NCBI GenBank assembly: GCA_026400435.1
Contig: JAPLOZ010000099.1
Span: 1 to 64,000 of the forward strand
DNA: 64,000 nt
Direction: 5' to 3'
Source of the DNA: Hyphomicrobiales bacterium
GTDB taxonomy: Bacteria; Pseudomonadota; Alphaproteobacteria; Rhizobiales; Rhizobiaceae
Shown in pieces: positions 1 through 8,622 of the stretch. How positions within the stretch are numbered: the first letter of the stretch is position 1; each line of letters starts with the position of its first letter. The notes below the pieces were generated by a model that saw only the letters and a list, made by a program, of their open reading frames with translations, did not search any database and was not told the DNA's origin. A program made the translations under genes and the position numbers.

Positions 1-238
1 TGACCATTGGCGAAATGTCGAACAGGGCGGCCTGGCTGCGGATCGCGAAATACTCAAGCTCTTCATCCCAAAGGGAATTCGGCGCGCGATAGCCGCTCCA
101 GGTGTACCAGTCGTTACGCTTCATCAGCGCGTCGATGCGCGGCTGGAACGGCGTGTCGAGGCGCAGCGTGCGGAAATGACCGCGCGCAGCGATGCGTCCC
201 GCGTAGGGAGAACCGGTCTTTTTTTCAGTCTTTCCCAT
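1..238 (-). CDS. GcvT-like aminomethyltransferase family protein, C-terminus outside window
   Basis: Only the first 79 codons are present and the gene runs off the left edge. I translated it by hand from an ATG at 238. The N-terminus has the stretch YFAIRSQAALFDIS (about residues 60-73), which resembles the start of the folate-binding domain of GcvT/DmdA-type aminomethyltransferases. Family members move a one-carbon unit from an amine or sulfonium substrate to tetrahydrofolate. The start lies 3 bases after the stop of the upstream FAD oxidoreductase, so the two are probably one operon and demethylation is a reasonable role. The substrate cannot be told and most of the protein is missing. Confidence 0.72.
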   Translation of the reverse strand, partial: MGKTEKKTGSPYAGRIAARGHFRTLRLDTPFQPRIDALMKRNDWYTWSGYRAPNSLWDEELEYFAIRSQAALFDISPMV

Positions 239-241
239 GTC

Positions 242-1846
242 TTAGCGTTCCATGGCCATGATGCGACGCGCCGCCAGGAGACCCGGCGCGCCGGAGACGC
301 CGCCGCCCGGATGCGAGCCGGCACCGCACAGGTAGAGCCCTTCGATCGGCGTCGCATAGCCGTCGGCGCCAAATACCGGACGCGACATAAGCATCTGATC
401 CGCCTGCAGTTCTCCGTGGTGCCAATGGCCGCCCGGCATGCGATAGCGCTGCTCGATGTCTTCCGGCGTCATCAACTGGACGTGGCGCACGCTCCTGCCG
501 ATGCCTGGCGCGTACCGCTCCAGCAAGCTCATGATCGCCTTGAAAAATTTCGGTTTGCCATGCTCCCAGCCCTCGCGCAGCCGGTAGGGCGCATATTGTA
601 CTACGGCCGACAGGACACAGGCGCCATCTGGCGCGAGCGAGGCATCTGCCAGGCTGGGCAGCGTAACCTCGAGTACGGGCTCGGGGGAAAATTCGCCGTA
701 TTTGGAGGGGTTAAAAGCCCGTTCGACATGGTCGGTCGAGGGCGCGATGACCAGCCGGCCGCGATGTCCGGCGGAATCGACGCCGAGGAACTCCGGCGGC
801 CTGTCGAGGGCGAGATGCAGCTTGGCGGCGTCGCCATGATTCCTGATGTTCTTTACCCTGCGCACAAAACCCGTATCGAGTTCGCGGGTGCCGACCAGAT
901 CGAGGAAGGTCGTGGATGGGTCGACCGCGGAGACCACGGTTCTGACGCGGATTTCTTCGCCGTTTTCAAGAATTACGCCTACAGACCGACCTTGTTCGAC
1001 CAGAATTCGTGCGACCGAGGCGTCTTTTCGCGTGATAACGCCTGCTTTTTCAGCGGAAATTGCCATCGCGGCGACGATTTCGCCCATGCCGCCCTTGGGT
1101 ACCAACTGCCCGCCGGGCACCCCGGCGACCTCTCCCGCGAGCCGATTGTAGATGCCAAGCAGCGAGGTCGGCGAACGCGGTCCGAGGTGACTGCCCAACA
1201 CTGCGTCGAAGGCGACAAGGCCTTTCAGGCGGTTGTCGGTCAGTTGTTCGTCGAGCAGGTCGGCGACGTTCATCAGGATGACGCGCAGGAAGTCGCGCAT
1301 GTCTTCCTTGCCGAGCTTCTTGAGCGCCAGCGCCGACTGGCCGAGCGCCAACTTCTCGGCAAGCGACATGCCGTTGAGGTCGGGCGGACGGCGCGACAGG
1401 AACGGCTTCAGGATAACGGCATAGCGGAAGAGCTGCGCACGCAGTTCCGACCACGCAGCCTGTTCCGACGCAGAGGCGCCGATCAACCCCGCTCCGTAGG
1501 CTCCGGTCAGGGTCAGCGGCCCCTCCTTAGCCGACAAAGAAAGCGACGGCATCGGTTCGGCCTGTGTGAGGTCCAGGCCGTGCTTTTCAAGTTCGAGCGC
1601 CTTGACGACTTCCGGATGCAGCCGGTTCAGCACATGGGCGATGGAGGAGACGCGGAAGCCGGGCGCGAATTCCTCGGTGCGCGCCGCCCCGCCGATCTCC
1701 GACGCGGCTTCAAGCAGCATCACCTTGCGGCCGCTCCTGGCCAGAAGCGTCGCGCAGACCAGCCCGTTGTGGCCGCCGCCGATGACGACGACGTCCTGCG
1801 CCGGTCCGTCCCACCGGGTGGGGATTCTTGGCTCAGATGACGTCAT
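242..1846 (-). CDS. FAD/NAD(P)-dependent oxidoreductase, phytoene-desaturase / PYROXD2-like
   Basis: The protein has 534 residues. A dinucleotide-binding motif GGGHNG lies at about residues 23-28, and a C-terminal motif SHPGGGVSGAPG sits in the usual place for the flavin contact of the phytoene desaturase superfamily. Such enzymes oxidise amines or C-C bonds with bound FAD and are cytosolic or membrane-associated. The start overlaps the end of a paralogous gene by 14 bases, and a GcvT-like gene follows after 3 bases, so this is the middle gene of a tight minus-strand operon. The general class is secure; the substrate is unknown, though context points to an amine or N-methylated compound. Confidence 0.88.
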   Translation of the reverse strand: MTSSEPRIPTRWDGPAQDVVVIGGGHNGLVCATLLARSGRKVMLLEAASEIGGAARTEEFAPGFRVSSIAHVLNRLHPEVVKALELEKHGLDLTQAEPMPSLSLSAKEGPLTLTGAYGAGLIGASASEQAAWSELRAQLFRYAVILKPFLSRRPPDLNGMSLAEKLALGQSALALKKLGKEDMRDFLRVILMNVADLLDEQLTDNRLKGLVAFDAVLGSHLGPRSPTSLLGIYNRLAGEVAGVPGGQLVPKGGMGEIVAAMAISAEKAGVITRKDASVARILVEQGRSVGVILENGEEIRVRTVVSAVDPSTTFLDLVGTRELDTGFVRRVKNIRNHGDAAKLHLALDRPPEFLGVDSAGHRGRLVIAPSTDHVERAFNPSKYGEFSPEPVLEVTLPSLADASLAPDGACVLSAVVQYAPYRLREGWEHGKPKFFKAIMSLLERYAPGIGRSVRHVQLMTPEDIEQRYRMPGGHWHHGELQADQMLMSRPVFGADGYATPIEGLYLCGAGSHPGGGVSGAPGLLAARRIMAMER

Positions 1847-3452
1847 GGGCCGGGCTCATGTGGCGGGTCGGCTTGGAAAGGTCGCGCAGGATCTCGGCGG
1901 CGGCGTTGCGGCCAGGCGCGCCCATGACGCCGCCGCCGGGATGGGTGGAGGAGCCGCAGATGTAGAGACCGTCGATCGGCGAACGATACTGCGCGTAACC
2001 CGGAACCGGCCGGTTGAAGAGAAGCTGGTCGAACGTCAGCTCGCCCTGGAAGATGTTGCCTTCGGTCAACCCGACCTCGGCTTCGAGCTCGCGCGGCGTG
2101 CGGACTTCCATGTGGACGATGCGGTCGCGGAAGCCCGGCGAATAATCCGCGATCTGGGCGATGACGGTTTCGCCGAACGCATCGCGATCGGCGTCGGTCC
2201 AGTCGCGGCCTTCGACCTTGGGAGGGCAGTACTGCACGAAGCAGCTCATGAAGTGCTTGCCGGGCGACGTCATGGTGGGATCGAGCGTGGTCGGTATCAT
2301 GACGTCGAGGAAGGGATCGGCCGACCAGCGACCGGCCTTCCAGTCGTCGTAGGCGCGCTCCATGCGCTCGACCGAATCGGTGAAGTGAAGATCGCCGCGG
2401 ATCGACGGCGCGTCCTTGGGCAGGGCCGGGAATTCCGGCAGCGAATCGAGCGCGATGTTGACCTTGCCCGACGAGCCCCGGATCTTGAAGTTCCGGACCC
2501 GGCGCAGGAACACCTCGGGCAGCTCCTTCTCCTCGACGAGCTTGAGGAAGGTTCGCTTTACGTCGGCATTGGAGATGACCAGCTTGCCGGAAATCTCCTC
2601 GCCGCCGGCAAGCACGATGCCGGTCGCCTTGCCGTTCCTGACCAGCACCTTGTCTACTTCCGCGCCAGTGCGGATGGTGCCGCCGGACGCCTCGAAGCTC
2701 GCCGCGAGCGCCTTGGTGATGGCGCCCATGCCGCCGCGCGCATAGCCCCAGGCGCCGACCGAACCGTCGACCTCGCCCATGTAGTGGTGGAGCAGAACAT
2801 AGGCCGTGCCCGGGGACATCGGACCGAGCGCAGTGCCGATGATGCCGGAGATCGAGAAATTGGCCTTGATGACGTCGGTCTCGAAATACTCGTCGAGGAA
2901 TTCGGAGATCGACATGGTCCAGAAGCGCAGCGTCTCGGCCATCTGCGCCGGGCCGAGACCGAGGAACTTCTTGCCGAGATACATCAGCTCGCCAAGGTCA
3001 CGGGGCTTCAGGCTCGTCGGGTCTGGCGCAGTGCGCATCAACAGCGGCTGGATGAAGCGGCGCTGCCGCGTCACGTCGCGCGCATAGCGGTCGTAGGCCT
3101 CGGCGTCGCGCTTCGAAAAGCGCGCGAATTCGCGGCGATGCGCATCGTGGTCGCGGTAGTTGGCGAGGTAGTCGCCGTCCCGCGTGAACACCGCGCCGCC
3201 TTCATAGGCGATGACCTGCAGGCCGAAGCGCGGCAGTTCGAGGTCGCGCATGATCTCGGGCCTGAACAGCGAGCAGACGTAGGAACAGTTGGAATAGAGA
3301 AAGCCCGGCGTCAGCGAGCGGCTGACGGCCGCGCCGCCGACCCAGTCGTTCTTCTCGACGACCAGCACGTCAAGGCCCGCGCGCTGCAGATAACAGGCGT
3401 TTACGAGCCCGTTGTGGCCGCCGCCAACGACGATAGCGTCCCAAGTCTTCAT
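1833..3452 (-). CDS. FAD/NAD(P)-dependent oxidoreductase, PYROXD2-like paralogue
   Basis: The protein has 539 residues and starts MKTWDAIVVGGGHNG, with the nucleotide-binding glycines at residues 10-15. The C-terminal motif THPGGGVMGAPG matches the neighbouring paralogue (242-1846). The two look like an old duplication or the halves of a heteromer. It is the first gene of the minus-strand operon. Its start is 67 bases from a TTGAA-N6-TTCAA palindrome, which should control it together with the divergent genes beginning at 3619. The oxidoreductase class is clear; a carotenoid role is unlikely because no crt genes are present. Confidence 0.88.
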   Translation of the reverse strand: MKTWDAIVVGGGHNGLVNACYLQRAGLDVLVVEKNDWVGGAAVSRSLTPGFLYSNCSYVCSLFRPEIMRDLELPRFGLQVIAYEGGAVFTRDGDYLANYRDHDAHRREFARFSKRDAEAYDRYARDVTRQRRFIQPLLMRTAPDPTSLKPRDLGELMYLGKKFLGLGPAQMAETLRFWTMSISEFLDEYFETDVIKANFSISGIIGTALGPMSPGTAYVLLHHYMGEVDGSVGAWGYARGGMGAITKALAASFEASGGTIRTGAEVDKVLVRNGKATGIVLAGGEEISGKLVISNADVKRTFLKLVEEKELPEVFLRRVRNFKIRGSSGKVNIALDSLPEFPALPKDAPSIRGDLHFTDSVERMERAYDDWKAGRWSADPFLDVMIPTTLDPTMTSPGKHFMSCFVQYCPPKVEGRDWTDADRDAFGETVIAQIADYSPGFRDRIVHMEVRTPRELEAEVGLTEGNIFQGELTFDQLLFNRPVPGYAQYRSPIDGLYICGSSTHPGGGVMGAPGRNAAAEILRDLSKPTRHMSPAHDVI

Positions 3453-3518
3453 AGTTCGCGCGATCCGCCTCCGATTGCCTGGAATTTCGCACGGCGCCTC
3501 GCGGGTTGTCCAGCCATA

Positions 3519-3534
3519 TTGAATGAATGTTCAA
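3519..3534. promoter_or_regulatory. Palindromic operator, copy 1 (TTGAA-N6-TTCAA)
   Basis: The sequence TTGAATGAATGTTCAA lies in the 166-base gap between divergent genes: the PYROXD2-like oxidoreductase (start 3452) and the methyltransferase (start 3619). Its reverse complement differs by one base from the copy at 24280, and a third copy lies at 15174. By position it is the operator of the TetR regulator encoded at 4512, which lies downstream in the plus-strand gene run, so autoregulation is likely. That assignment is inference; the sequence match is direct. Confidence 0.7.
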
Positions 3535-3618
3535 CAAATGAGGTTGCAATTTCGTGAGGCTGCGGTAGGCTTTGCCTCGATTTAACGCCGTTGACCGGCG
3601 TCATTTGGGAAGCGATCG

Positions 3619-4410
3619 ATGATCGACAAGGCGGATGCCGCCCCCGAATATGACGACGAGGCCATCCGCTTCCTCGAAGCGCTGTGGGGCGACGGATATC
3701 TGTCGCCGGGCGGCCCAGAGGAAGTGGATCGCGTTCTCGAGGGGCTGTCGCTGGCCGGCAAGACGGTCCTGGACGTCGGTTGCGGCTCGGGCGGCATCAC
3801 CCTGCATCTGGTCGAGAAGCACGGCGCAACGGACGCCACCGGCTACGACGTCGAGTTGCCGGTCATCGAGGCCGCGCGGCGGCGTGCCGAAAGGCGCGGA
3901 CTGTCGCGCCACGCGAGCTTCATACACGCTGCTCCCGGGCCGCTCCCCTTCTTCGATTCGGCATTCGACATGGTGTTTTCCAAGGACGCGCTGCTGCACG
4001 TTCCCGACAAGGACGCGCTGTTCGCCGAAATCTTTCGCGTTCTCCGGCCGGGCGGCGTGTTCGCCGCGTCCAACTGGATGATCTCGCATGACGGCGAGCC
4101 TTCGCCCGAGATGAAGGAGTATGTCGCCGCCGAGGGGCTATCGTTCGCGATGGCCTCGCCTGCCCGGTATGCCGAGGCCATGCGGCGCGCGGGCTTCGAG
4201 TATGTGGTGACCCGCGACCGCAATCCCTGGTACCGCGATTTGGCGCGCAAGGAACTGGAGGCGCTGAAAGGCCCGCTCTACGACAAGGTCGCGGCGGCCG
4301 TCGGCGCGGCCTATGTGGACAAGAACATCAAGACCTGGGAGGCCATGCAGAAGGTGCTTGACAGTGGCGAGCACCGCCCCACCCATTTGCGCGGCTGGAA
4401 GCCGGGATAG
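3619..4410 (+). CDS. SAM-dependent methyltransferase, phosphoethanolamine N-methyltransferase-like
   Basis: The 263-residue protein carries SAM-binding motif [11 protein letters not shown] (residues 50-59). The later block [20 protein letters not shown] and the LRPGG motif are typical of class I methyltransferases acting on small amines, including phosphoethanolamine and sarcosine/glycine N-methyltransferases. It is cytosolic and leads the plus-strand gene run that includes the TetR regulator, binding protein and amine oxidase. The operator at 3519 lies 85 bases upstream. The class is sure. The N-methyltransferase subtype is a moderate inference from the overall look and from the methylamine-type context. 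Confidence 0.8.
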   Translation: MIDKADAAPEYDDEAIRFLEALWGDGYLSPGGPEEVDRVLEGLSLAGKTVLDVGCGSGGITLHLVEKHGATDATGYDVELPVIEAARRRAERRGLSRHASFIHAAPGPLPFFDSAFDMVFSKDALLHVPDKDALFAEIFRVLRPGGVFAASNWMISHDGEPSPEMKEYVAAEGLSFAMASPARYAEAMRRAGFEYVVTRDRNPWYRDLARKELEALKGPLYDKVAAAVGAAYVDKNIKTWEAMQKVLDSGEHRPTHLRGWKPG

Positions 4411-4445
4411 AGTGGGATGAACGGTCAAACGATGCGCGCCATGTC

Positions 4446-4491
4446 GCCCCCCTCCGGCCTGCCGGCCATTTCCCCCATCTGGGGGGAGATC
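4446..4491. repeat. GC-rich palindromic intergenic repeat
   Basis: A 46-base element between the methyltransferase and the TetR gene contains two nested inverted repeats: GGCCTGCCGGCC, and TCCCCC paired with GGGGGGA across ATCT. The pattern of a C-rich run, a CCTGCCGG core and a CCCCC/GGGGG hairpin ending GAGAT looks like the short palindromic elements common between genes in Mesorhizobium genomes. I found no second copy here, so the family assignment rests on recall. It may also act as an mRNA stem between the two genes. Confidence 0.55.
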
Positions 4492-4511
4492 AGCCGTTTC
4501 CGTGCAGCGCC

Positions 4512-5186
4512 ATGAATACGATTGCCCTGAAGTCACCACCCGATGCAGAAAAACGCGGCCGCAAGGCATCCAAGGAAACGCGGCGCCAGCAGCTGATCGA
4601 GGCGACGATCGATTCGCTGGCCAAGCGGGGCTACTCCGAGACGACGATGGCCGACGTTGCCGACGGCGCCGGACTCTCGCGCGGCATCGTGAACTTCCAC
4701 TTCGAGAGCAAGGAGAAGCTGCTCGTCGCCACGCTGCAATACATGGCCGATGAGTATTCCGCTCATTGGCGCGCCGCGCTCCAAAAAGCCGGCGACGATC
4801 CGGCAAGGCAGCTCGGCACGCTGGTGGCGGCCGATTTCGACCGGTCGATCTGCAACAAGCGCAAGCTTGCCGCCTGGTGCGCATTCTGGGGCGAGGCGAA
4901 GTCGCGGCCAACGTATCAGGCGCTGTGCGGCTCGCGCGACGAGGCATACCAGAACGTGTTCGTGGATCTGTGCGGCAAGCTAAAACAGGACGGCGACTAC
5001 AGCTTCGACCCGCCGGTGATGGCGCTGGCGCTCTCGGCGATGCTGGAGGGGCTATGGCTGCGCCTGATGATGGGCACCGAGGAGGTGACGCGGGAGACCG
5101 CATACCAGTCGGCCTGCGAATTCCTGGGCGCCGTCTTTCCAAAGCATTTTTCGCGCGATGGCCAGCGCGTCGAAACCGCCACATGA
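4512..5186 (+). CDS. TetR/AcrR-family regulator, BetI-like
   Basis: The protein has 224 residues. An N-terminal TetR DNA-binding domain covers about residues 22-70, with helix-turn-helix TMADVADGAGLSRGIVNFHF at 45-64. The rest looks like the BetI-type C-terminal ligand domain (CAFWGEAKSRPTYQ and the later LEGLWLRLMMG). BetI-type repressors usually sense choline, betaines or related amines. It lies inside the catabolic gene run, 40 bases before the binding-protein gene. The three palindromes at 3519, 15174 and 24280 are its likely targets. No clear Shine-Dalgarno precedes the ATG, so the start could shift slightly. Confidence 0.88.
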   Translation: MNTIALKSPPDAEKRGRKASKETRRQQLIEATIDSLAKRGYSETTMADVADGAGLSRGIVNFHFESKEKLLVATLQYMADEYSAHWRAALQKAGDDPARQLGTLVAADFDRSICNKRKLAAWCAFWGEAKSRPTYQALCGSRDEAYQNVFVDLCGKLKQDGDYSFDPPVMALALSAMLEGLWLRLMMGTEEVTRETAYQSACEFLGAVFPKHFSRDGQRVETAT

Positions 5187-5226
5187 CAACCGCATGCAGA
5201 CACGCACAAACCGACAGGGGAAAATC

Positions 5227-6309
5227 ATGAAGACGACAAACCGCCGCATGGCCGTCAGCCTCGCGCTTGCAGCCGCGCTGCTCGGGTCAGCCGCCGCAAT
5301 CGCCATCGCGCAAGACAGCGAACTGGTGGTCTTCGACTGGTCTGGCTACGAGGCGCCGGAATTCCACCCCGGCTACGTCGCCAAGAACGGCCAGTCGCCG
5401 ACCTTCACCTTCTTCGGCGACGAGGACGAGGCATTCGAGAAGATCCGTTCGGGCTTCAAGACCGACCTTGCGCACCCCTGTTCGCAGAGCGTGGTGAAAT
5501 GGCGCGAAGCAGGCCTTCTGCAGCCGCTCGACACCTCGAAGATCGAAGGCTGGAAGGATATGAACCCCGGCATCATGGCCATGAAGGATCTTGCCACGAC
5601 CGCCGACGGCACCGCCTGGTTCATGCCGTGGGACTGGGGCAACACGCTGTTGACCTACAATTCCGAGAAGGTCGACGCGGCCGACATCAAGTCGCTGAAG
5701 TCGCTCGCCGACCCGAAATTCAAGGATCGCGTGTCGATCGGCGACAATGTCGACGACGCCTATGCGCTGGGGGCGCTGGCGATCGGGCTGACAGACTGGA
5801 CGCAGATGACGGACGAACAGTTCAAGCAGGCCTCGGACTTCCTGCGCCAGGTGCACAAGAACGTGCGCATCTACTGGACCGACAACACCGAGATCGTGCA
5901 GGCGATGAGCGGCGGCGAGGTCGACCTCGCCTGGGCCTGGAACGACGCTGCGGTGCAGTCGGCGCTGGCCGGCGCGCCGATCAAGAACACGCGCGACACC
6001 GACGAGGGGCTGTCGACCTGGGTGTGCGGCTACGTCAGGCTGAAGGATGCGCCGGGCAGCGCCGACAAGGCCTACGACTTCCTGAACGCGATCAACGCGC
6101 CGGAAGTGGCGAGCTTCCTTCTGTCGGACTGGGGCTATGGCCACGCCGACGCCAAGAGCATGGCGGCGATCGACCCGGCCGTGGTCGAGGCGCAGGGCTA
6201 TGCCGATGTCGACAAGTTCGTCAAAAAGACGCTGTTCCAGGCGCCGGTGCCGAGTGCGCTCAAGCAGAAGATGATCGAGGAATTCGAGAAGATCAAAGCC
6301 GGCTACTGA
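5227..6309 (+). CDS. Periplasmic solute-binding protein of a PotD-like (spermidine/putrescine family) ABC importer
   Basis: The protein has 360 residues. It has a Sec signal (two Arg, a hydrophobic run and an AQD cut site near residue 28) followed by the polyamine-type fold signatures VVFDWSGYEAPEF and MPWDWGNTLLTYNSEKV. I chose the ATG at 5227 because AGGGG precedes it and the signal peptide begins there; a start at 5158 would add a non-signal tail. It would capture a cationic amine in the periplasm. Its ATPase and permeases are not adjacent but lie at 12146-14947, which is unusual, and both loci carry the same palindrome. The ligand is not determined. Confidence 0.88.
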   Translation: MKTTNRRMAVSLALAAALLGSAAAIAIAQDSELVVFDWSGYEAPEFHPGYVAKNGQSPTFTFFGDEDEAFEKIRSGFKTDLAHPCSQSVVKWREAGLLQPLDTSKIEGWKDMNPGIMAMKDLATTADGTAWFMPWDWGNTLLTYNSEKVDAADIKSLKSLADPKFKDRVSIGDNVDDAYALGALAIGLTDWTQMTDEQFKQASDFLRQVHKNVRIYWTDNTEIVQAMSGGEVDLAWAWNDAAVQSALAGAPIKNTRDTDEGLSTWVCGYVRLKDAPGSADKAYDFLNAINAPEVASFLLSDWGYGHADAKSMAAIDPAVVEAQGYADVDKFVKKTLFQAPVPSALKQKMIEEFEKIKAGY

Positions 6310-6342
6310 GCCTGGCCGAACAAGGACAGGAGGCCGGCCACC

Positions 6343-7620
6343 ATGGCTGATGTCATCGTGGTCGGCGCAGGCTTCTGTGGGCTCGCCGCAGCGACCGAAC
6401 TCATGGCCGCCGGTCTTGACGTGGCGGTGATCGAGGCGCGCGACCGCGTGGGCGGACGGGTGGAAGCCCGGACGAACGGGCTCGGCGAGACCGTCGACAC
6501 CGGTGGGCAGTTCATCTGCGACGACATGCCGGACGTGATGGCGCTGGCCAGAAAGCACGCCAAGACGCTGCTTGAGGCGCATTTCGAGGGCGACTACGTC
6601 GCGCAGCCGGCGATGTCGCCACAGGATGCCGAACGCGCCTATGTCGGCTCGAGCGCCTTGCGCGACCGCATGAAACGCATCCCGCCCGACGACCCGGACA
6701 TCGCCGGCCTCAGCGCCGGCGCCTGGCTGCGGGCGCAGGATGAACCGGCCGACGTGAAGGCCGCGTTCCGGTCGATGATCGAGGGCCTGTGGTGCCTCGA
6801 CGTCGAGGGCCTGCCGCTCTGGCACCTCATCGACAACGATCGGCGCATCACCAACGAGGTCGGCGAACTGCAATATTCGCTGGCCGAGACGCTGCAGTCG
6901 CTGGCCGCCGATCTCGCCGACGGTCTGGGCGACCGGCTGAGGCTTGCTGCTCCGGTTGAGCGGATCGCGCGAACAACACGGGGGGTGACTGTGCAGGCCG
7001 GGGGCGAGACGATTCCGGCGGACGCGGCGATCGTGGCGGTTCCGCCCGTGATGGCCTCGCGGATCAGCTATTCGCCGGCCCTGCCGGCGCTGCTGGCGCA
7101 TGCGCTCGGCGCTTGGCGCAGCGGCACGGTGGTCAAGGTGCAGGTCCGGTACGACCGGCCCTTCTGGCGCGACCGGGGACTGAGCGGCATGGCGATGTGG
7201 CGGGAGCCATCGGGACTGTTCGCTTTCGACACCAGCCGCGACGACGCGCACGCCTCGCTGACGTTCTTCATAGGCGGCCCCCTGGCAAGGAAATGGGGGC
7301 CACGCGGCGAGGATTTCCTACGTAACGAGACGACGGAGCGGCTGGTAGCCGCACTTGGTCCCGAGGCGGCAGACATAGTGGACATGACGATCCGCGACTG
7401 GTCTGACGACCGCTGGAGCGGCGGCGGCTACAGCGACCTGATCGTCGACATGCGGGCAAGGGATGCCGAGGCGGTGGTGCGGGCCGGCGCGCCGCCGCTG
7501 TTCTTTGCTTCCTCTGAACTGTCGTCGTCCTTCCCCGGCTATGTCGAGGGAGCGCTGGTCGCCGGGCGTGAGGCGGCGGCACGGGTCATTGCCTACCAGG
7601 GCGGGATGCGGCGGTCGTAG
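6343..7620 (+). CDS. Flavin-containing amine oxidase family protein
   Basis: The protein has 425 residues. The FAD-binding signature is complete: GAGFCG at residues 8-13, the acidic E31, then RDRVGGRVEA. The C-terminus SSFPGYVEGALVAGREAA is the usual amine-oxidase ending. It should oxidatively deaminate an amine, giving an aldehyde, ammonia and peroxide, or act as a dehydrogenase. It follows the binding protein by 33 bases and belongs with it. Its 3' end overlaps the convergent SRPBCC gene by 28 bases. No secretion signal is seen, so it is cytosolic. Confidence 0.88.
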   Translation: MADVIVVGAGFCGLAAATELMAAGLDVAVIEARDRVGGRVEARTNGLGETVDTGGQFICDDMPDVMALARKHAKTLLEAHFEGDYVAQPAMSPQDAERAYVGSSALRDRMKRIPPDDPDIAGLSAGAWLRAQDEPADVKAAFRSMIEGLWCLDVEGLPLWHLIDNDRRITNEVGELQYSLAETLQSLAADLADGLGDRLRLAAPVERIARTTRGVTVQAGGETIPADAAIVAVPPVMASRISYSPALPALLAHALGAWRSGTVVKVQVRYDRPFWRDRGLSGMAMWREPSGLFAFDTSRDDAHASLTFFIGGPLARKWGPRGEDFLRNETTERLVAALGPEAADIVDMTIRDWSDDRWSGGGYSDLIVDMRARDAEAVVRAGAPPLFFASSELSSSFPGYVEGALVAGREAAARVIAYQGGMRRS

Positions 7621-8132
7621 TCGGCTTCCAGCGCCGTCATGGTGCGCCAGAAACTGGTCGGCACCTGCCCTGACAGAAGCGCGTCGAGGATGTCGAGATG
7701 CGTATGCCAGCCGGCCGAGACGCTGAGCAGGCCGTCGCGGGACGGCAGCCGCTCATGGGTGAGCGTGAGCCGGACCCGTTCGCCATGCTGCGCAAGCTCG
7801 ATGCGGACCTCGGACGCCTCAGCACCGCTGTGATGCCAGCGGTAGGCGAGGAGGTGCGGAGGCTCGCAGGCGATGACCCTGCCCGCGATGCGCCCCTCGC
7901 CGCCGTTGCCGGCATATTTCGGCGGCGGCGGATCACCCTCGTCCGACAGCCTGGCGTTCTGCACCGCAATGTCTACGCGGCCTCCGGCGAAGGGTTCGAG
8001 GATGCCGCCGCCAATCCACAGGCGGCGCTTGTCGGGATCGAGGAAATAACTCCAGACGCGGTCGATCGGTCCGGGCAGCAGCCGTTCGATGCGCACGCTG
8101 TCGCGTGCGGTCAGTTCGCCGAAATCGCTCAT
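7593..8132 (-). CDS. SRPBCC / AHSA1-like domain protein
   Basis: The 179-residue protein opens with ERLLPGPIDRVWSYFLDPDKRRLWIGGG, the pattern of the START-like AHSA1 family, with a single hydrophobic-cavity domain. Such proteins bind small hydrophobic ligands and in bacteria often sit with an ArsR regulator, as here: the start overlaps the ArsR stop by 4 bases. Biochemical function is not known for most members. The end overlaps the amine oxidase tail-to-tail by 28 bases. Confidence 0.85.
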   Translation of the reverse strand: MSDFGELTARDSVRIERLLPGPIDRVWSYFLDPDKRRLWIGGGILEPFAGGRVDIAVQNARLSDEGDPPPPKYAGNGGEGRIAGRVIACEPPHLLAYRWHHSGAEASEVRIELAQHGERVRLTLTHERLPSRDGLLSVSAGWHTHLDILDALLSGQVPTSFWRTMTALEADYDRRIPPW

Positions 8133-8485
8133 GGCCTGCTGCCTTTGCCGCGCCCGTCGGCCGCGGCGTCGGCCGCCAGCAGATCGTGCAGCACGTCGAG
8201 GCGCTGGTTCCAGAATCTTTCATAGTGGCGGATCCATTCCATGCCGGCATGCATGGGCGCTGCATCAAGGCTGCAGACATGTGTACGGCCCTCGATGCTG
8301 CGGCAGACCAGACCGGCCCGCTCGAGCACCTTGATGTGCTTGGAGGCGGCCGCGAGCGAAATATCGAACGGCCGCGCAAGTTCGCCAACCGTATAAGGCG
8401 ATTCCGCAAGGCTCTGCAGCATGGCGCGGCGCGTCGGGTCGGCCAGCGCATGAAACACGGAGTCGAGAGGCGATTGTTCAACCAT
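8129..8485 (-). CDS. ArsR-family winged-helix regulator
   Basis: The 118-residue protein begins MVEQSPLDSVFHALADPTRRAML. The ArsR signature is ADPTRRAMLQSLAE, and the recognition helix is ISLAAASKHIKVLERAGL. I trimmed the longer open frame (to 8695) because homologous ArsR proteins begin just before this motif. No metal-binding cysteine motif is present, which fits the SRPBCC-linked subgroup rather than metal sensors. It is translationally coupled to the SRPBCC gene and probably represses the pair from the short AT-rich stretch upstream (about 8486-8510). Confidence 0.88.
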   Translation of the reverse strand: MVEQSPLDSVFHALADPTRRAMLQSLAESPYTVGELARPFDISLAAASKHIKVLERAGLVCRSIEGRTHVCSLDAAPMHAGMEWIRHYERFWNQRLDVLHDLLAADAAADGRGKGSRP

Positions 8486-8622
8486 ACGGTTAAATAAGCG
8501 GACGACGGTTGTTGTGTCAACGTCACGCGGCCTGGTTACCGAATGTGCCGGCATGGACAAGCCGCAACCAGCATGGCACGACTTGGCTGGCGATTTCGGA
8601 ATGCGCTCCCCGGGGGAACACG

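Noticed and set aside
176-1840. Long plus-strand open frame (554 codons) opposite the FAD oxidoreductase
   Set aside because: It is an antisense frame in high-GC coding DNA. The minus-strand frame has full family motifs; this one has none.
1566-3557. Plus-strand frame of 663 codons opposite the two oxidoreductases
   Set aside because: It shows no domain signature, runs across two real genes, and has the Arg/Asp-rich make-up of an antisense reading.
5287-7251. Minus-strand frame of 654 codons opposite the binding protein and amine oxidase
   Set aside because: It spans two real genes and a gap, with no recognisable motif.
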